This document shows, in pieces, positions 45,531 to 64,000 of a stretch of 64,000 nt of DNA (the first letter of the stretch is position 1; each line of letters opens with the position of its first letter). Both the position numbers and the translations under genes were made by a program. The notes below the pieces were generated by a model. It worked only from the letters and a program-made list of their open reading frames with translations, made no database searches and was not told the origin of the DNA. The DNA comes from Polytrichum commune (lineage: Eukaryota > Streptophyta > Polytrichopsida > Polytrichales > Polytrichaceae): NCBI GenBank assembly GCA_950295325.1, contig OX485805.1, positions 32,353,501 to 32,417,500 on the forward strand, given 5' to 3'.

Positions 45531-46100
45531 TATGGAGTGTTGTCGTCACCGATTCTACTTGTCTTGCTTGACTATAAGTGTGAACTGTGTGGGGAGTGTC
45601 GCCAACACTAGGTGTTGTCCTCCTGACATTATTTGTCATTCCTTGTGAAATGTTGTAGATTTACGGTGCTGCAAATACTATCACTTACTGAGTTTCTTTT
45701 CATCCAAATTTCAATCATCCATGACAACATTTCGTTTGTGGAGTTGTTAGAATGCACGATATACGAAAACTTGTTTCAATGAATTGGCCATAAGTTTCGT
45801 CCAAATTTCAGTCATCCGTGATAGTATTTGTGAAGTTTTTCATAAGAAGTGTCATTAGAAGAGTTACCACAATGACATCAAATATCATGTAATTGTCTGA
45901 ACACAAGAAAATACAAACTATACCAAATTGACTGCATTTTCACTGTGGATGATGGTGTTGGTGGACGCCCCACCAACTCAAAGAGGTGGGTGTCTAACCT
46001 TGGCCATGGAGGCTAGGCACTCGGATCGGCAGCAAATTAACGGTGCAAAATAGGAACTTGCCTCATTTCTCCTTTCTTTTCCGTGATTCACTTTCTATGT

Positions 46101-47199
46101 TTTTTTCCCTTTCCTGAATGTGACTTGTGGACAGGCCCCTGCACGGCATTACGTGCCGGAACAGTTCACCGGGCCTCGTAAGCCTGGCCAATGCTGCTGG
46201 CCCCGGGAATCCCAAGAGGTGGAGACACCGTCCGGCGGGCGCCGTCTGGAGCCCTTGATTGAGCCGCCACGCTCGAGACCCTGAGACTGTGTAGGTGGCC
46301 TCCGTCAACCGGCGGTCGCAGCCGCGATGCATGCCTCGGGAGTCGGCCGCCCGCCGCATGGGACGGCGTTCACCGGTCAGTAGCACCGTCGCCCGCCTAC
46401 CGCCGGGCGGCAGGCCCCGCTGCTGTTAACACTCCCAGTCGGGGGGAGGGTGGTAGATCTGCACTAGGTCCTGCGGCATCCAAGGGTCGGCGACTCGGAT
46501 GGGGAGGATAGAAAGGACTGTGTTATAAGGCTGGGCAGGGTCGTGAGCAGGTGCCGACTGCAGAATTCAGACACCGTCCCGCGGACGCTGGCGGGGATGA
46601 ATGCGGGTCGTGCCGAAACCAGAGTCCGCAGCATATCTACTCTAGGCGGGGGTCTCGTCCAGGGGACGCCGCCCGGGGACGGGGCGGGCGGAGAGGGCAG
46701 GGCAGGGTCGTTAGGGGGATGCATCCGAAGGTCGGAGAAGTGCGACCGAGGGTCGCCCGTCGACGGAGTGAAGGTTTGCAGTGAAACCAGGGAGAATGGT
46801 AGACAGGCAAGCCTGGCATGTTCCCTGATCCGTGTTTCCTCTTGTTCCCCTGCGAGTCTCGTCGCCGATGATTGTGTTTCACGAACCTCTCGTCGTAGCA
46901 GCCGAGATCAGCTCGAAAACGAGCTGCTTAGAACCTAGAATTGTGCCGGGAGGTGCCGTACAGGCGGAGGTGTCGGGGTTTGGTTGCGGTGTGTGGGGTG
47001 CAATGAAGAGCTCGGCTATGGCGGAGGAATATACGTAGGAGGTGAGCAGAATGGACATCACGGCGGTTTCGTGATCACGGTAGCATGCATGCAACAGGGG
47101 TCAGGAGCGCGCGCGAGAGAGATGGCGTGATGGCGTCAGGGTAAAAATAAGAGACGAAAGTGCGGTAGGGGCAGAGAGGTTTGTGCGTAGGGCATGATC
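46101..47199. other. GC-rich block 5' of the KDM5 gene (promoter/5' UTR region)
   Basis: Base composition rises sharply, with many CpG (for example 46190-46440 and 46660-46780), against AT-rich DNA to the left. Overlapping open frames on both strands are a by-product of GC richness and show no domain. The part nearest the gene (about 47000-47200) has GCGCGCGCGAGAGAGATGG and is probably 5' UTR. I saw no clear TATA box. A structured RNA gene between 46140 and 46540 cannot be excluded; it did not match any RNA I could recognise. Confidence 0.45.
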
Positions 47200-47201
47200 T
47201 A

Positions 47202-47273
47202 ATGTGGAGCAGAAATTGGATGTCAGAGATCAGCCTGGCCTGCGTGTTTTGGTTCTGCCTGCAAGGAGCGTAG
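47202..47273 (+). CDS. Upstream ORF of 23 codons before the KDM5 start
   Basis: ATG at 47202, MWSRNWMSEISLACVFWFCL and three more residues, stop TAG at 47271-47273, 26 nt before the main ATG (47300) and in another frame. If transcription starts upstream, this uORF would reduce initiation at the main start. Transcript ends are unknown. Confidence 0.35.
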   Translation: MWSRNWMSEISLACVFWFCLQGA

Positions 47274-47299
47274 GGTTTGGGAAAAAAGGGTTGCGAGGG

Positions 47300-62731
<15,432 letters not shown>

Positions 62732-62786
62732 TAGGTTGGGTGCACAAATTTGATTTAAGAGCTCAAATTCTTTGATATACATATCA

Positions 62787-62792
62787 AATAAA
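62787..62792 (+). promoter_or_regulatory. Possible polyadenylation signal AATAAA of the KDM5 gene
   Basis: AATAAA 56 nt after the stop codon. Plant near-upstream elements are variable and no cleavage site is visible, so this is only a candidate. Confidence 0.35.
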
Positions 62793-64000
62793 TGAATTGC
62801 AATTTCTTCAGGGTCATTCATTGATAGGTACTTATTTTCTTCCATGGAGCACAGGTATTTTTCCTCTCCCATGAATGATTACTCGTTCTCTTTGTTGTGC
62901 TTTGTGATATGGTTGACTTGTAAGTTCTACTCGTGTCCAGACTTCCATTCTCATAGATGAAACATTTGTCACTAGCCATGGCTTATATGATTGATTCAAG
63001 TTTGCAGACAGTATTATTGGGCTATCCAAAATGGAAAGAGCCATGTCTTGTATTTTTGCTCAGGTAAGATTCACTTGATTTCTCAGAGATATTTACTTGG
63101 GATTATAATTGCTTGGCTACTTACAGTGGAAGCCTGGAAGTTAACCAGTCCATCACATGTTTTCAACTCTTAAAGCTAAGTGAAGTCCATTTGCTTGAGA
63201 GGCATCTGTGTTTGCTTGATCAATGGACGTAGTATTGATGAGGAGTTGGTAGTGGGAAGAGGATTCAGAAGCTGAACATGTTGGGTTGATGCTATATCTG
63301 AAGAGAGTAGAATTGAACAATGATGCGTGGTCAATTGCAGACAGTCAAGTGGCATTTGGTTGCAGGTTCTCTCAAAACTGTGTTTGGAATTTGAGAGTAT
63401 ACAATCGATGTGAGATTGTGAATCTTCTGAGATTACAAGAAATTGTTCTTAGGCCCACTTCAGCTCATGAAATGAGATTACTACCTCTATATTAGTATCA
63501 TAAACTTAATTCTCTTTGTTTTTTCTGAAGCTGAATCCACTGTTGTGCTAAATAATTCGCTCCAAAAATATTCTCCTGTTTGTAGTAATGACCAACCCAA
63601 ACGAGTAGTATGTAATCTATTGACGAATAAACTGGGTTCTGCGTTAAAGTTCTGAACTGAAAGGCACTCCCATGCAGCAAGGTGAAAAGGTAATGGGATT
63701 TAGCAAAAAACAATTCATGTCCTTTCTTTTTAATCATGGAGTGGTTAACCTCTGTATAACCATTTGGTCATCAAAATCAGTGTGGCCAAATCAAATCGTG
63801 GGGTGGGGTATGATGGTCGGTGTCAGGGTAAAGTGCATGGGCATTGTAGTAGGTGGAATCTCCAAGGTGAAGCTGTCATGTGAATTATCACCCAGTTCAT
63901 TTGTCTATAGTCTTGAAATTACACAATGCCCTAGAATTTGTTATTCTCTCATGGACAACTTCATCCTTGCATGGCTGTTGACTCGAATGGTTAAAGCGCT
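62793..64000. other. 3' flank of the KDM5 gene, no further gene seen
   Basis: May include more 3' UTR. Short frames (63286-63495 plus, 63498-63737 minus) have no motif. Confidence 0.5.

Larger units (their letters stand above)
44546..46100. other. Intergenic region upstream of the KDM5 gene
   Basis: Contains a possible small ORF (44876-44983) and a TTC microsatellite (45487-45530). A G-run lies at 44952-44961. No other coding signal was seen. Confidence 0.45.

Noticed and set aside
46063-46938. GC-rich overlapping ORFs on both strands as genes
   Set aside because: No domain, no splice partners, strong composition bias; frames on both strands are expected in CpG-rich DNA.
47204-47299. Extending the KDM5 protein upstream to 47204
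   Set aside because: The codon there is GTG; an in-frame stop lies at 47195 and the first ATG is 47300, which gives MGRGRQR.

Overview
This is eukaryotic DNA from a green plant (streptophyte). The evidence is a many-exon GT-AG gene for a JmjN/ARID/PHD/JmjC (KDM5-class) histone demethylase, a split nuclear gene with a chloroplast transit peptide, plant copia, chromovirus and hAT relics, and TTTAGGG-type telomere-like patches. An arginine:glycine-amidinotransferase-type gene and a Tc1-like transposase relic, with low gene density in AT-rich sequence full of MITEs, make me lean to a non-flowering lineage (bryophyte, lycophyte, fern or charophyte). That placement is inference.

Layout. Bases 1-651 hold the C-terminal half of an amidinotransferase gene that enters from the left. 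From 0.8 to 19.8 kb the DNA is gene-poor: a copia 3' end with its LTR (829-1355), a decaying array of CpG-rich palindromes (2.0-2.95 kb), an hAT transposase relic (6.5-7.3 kb), a chromovirus integrase tail followed by an array of small hairpins (7.9-8.6 kb), and a Tc1-like transposase split by a later TIR insertion (12.5-14.3 kb). From 19.8 to 23.8 kb, on the minus strand, five short exons assemble into a 177-residue chloroplast protein with two membrane helices. From 24 to 44.5 kb lie at least three MITE families, four long foldbacks or hairpins, tandem duplications and one unidentified decayed coding stretch. From 46 kb a GC-rich block leads into the main gene, a KDM5/JARID1-type H3K4 demethylase on the plus strand. 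I could thread 33 exons (47300-62731) in frame to a 1948-residue protein, followed by its 3' flank.

The three genes do not look functionally linked: one acts in guanidino/arginine chemistry, one probably in the thylakoid membrane and one in chromatin. There is no operon logic. The main interest is in the reconstructed genes, a double foldback in the last KDM5 intron (one stem is 32/32 paired), nested transposons with readable target-site duplications, and the palindrome/hairpin arrays. I found no CRISPR array, rRNA or convincing tRNA. All exon models were made by eye from splice sites, phase and conserved motifs and need transcript support.
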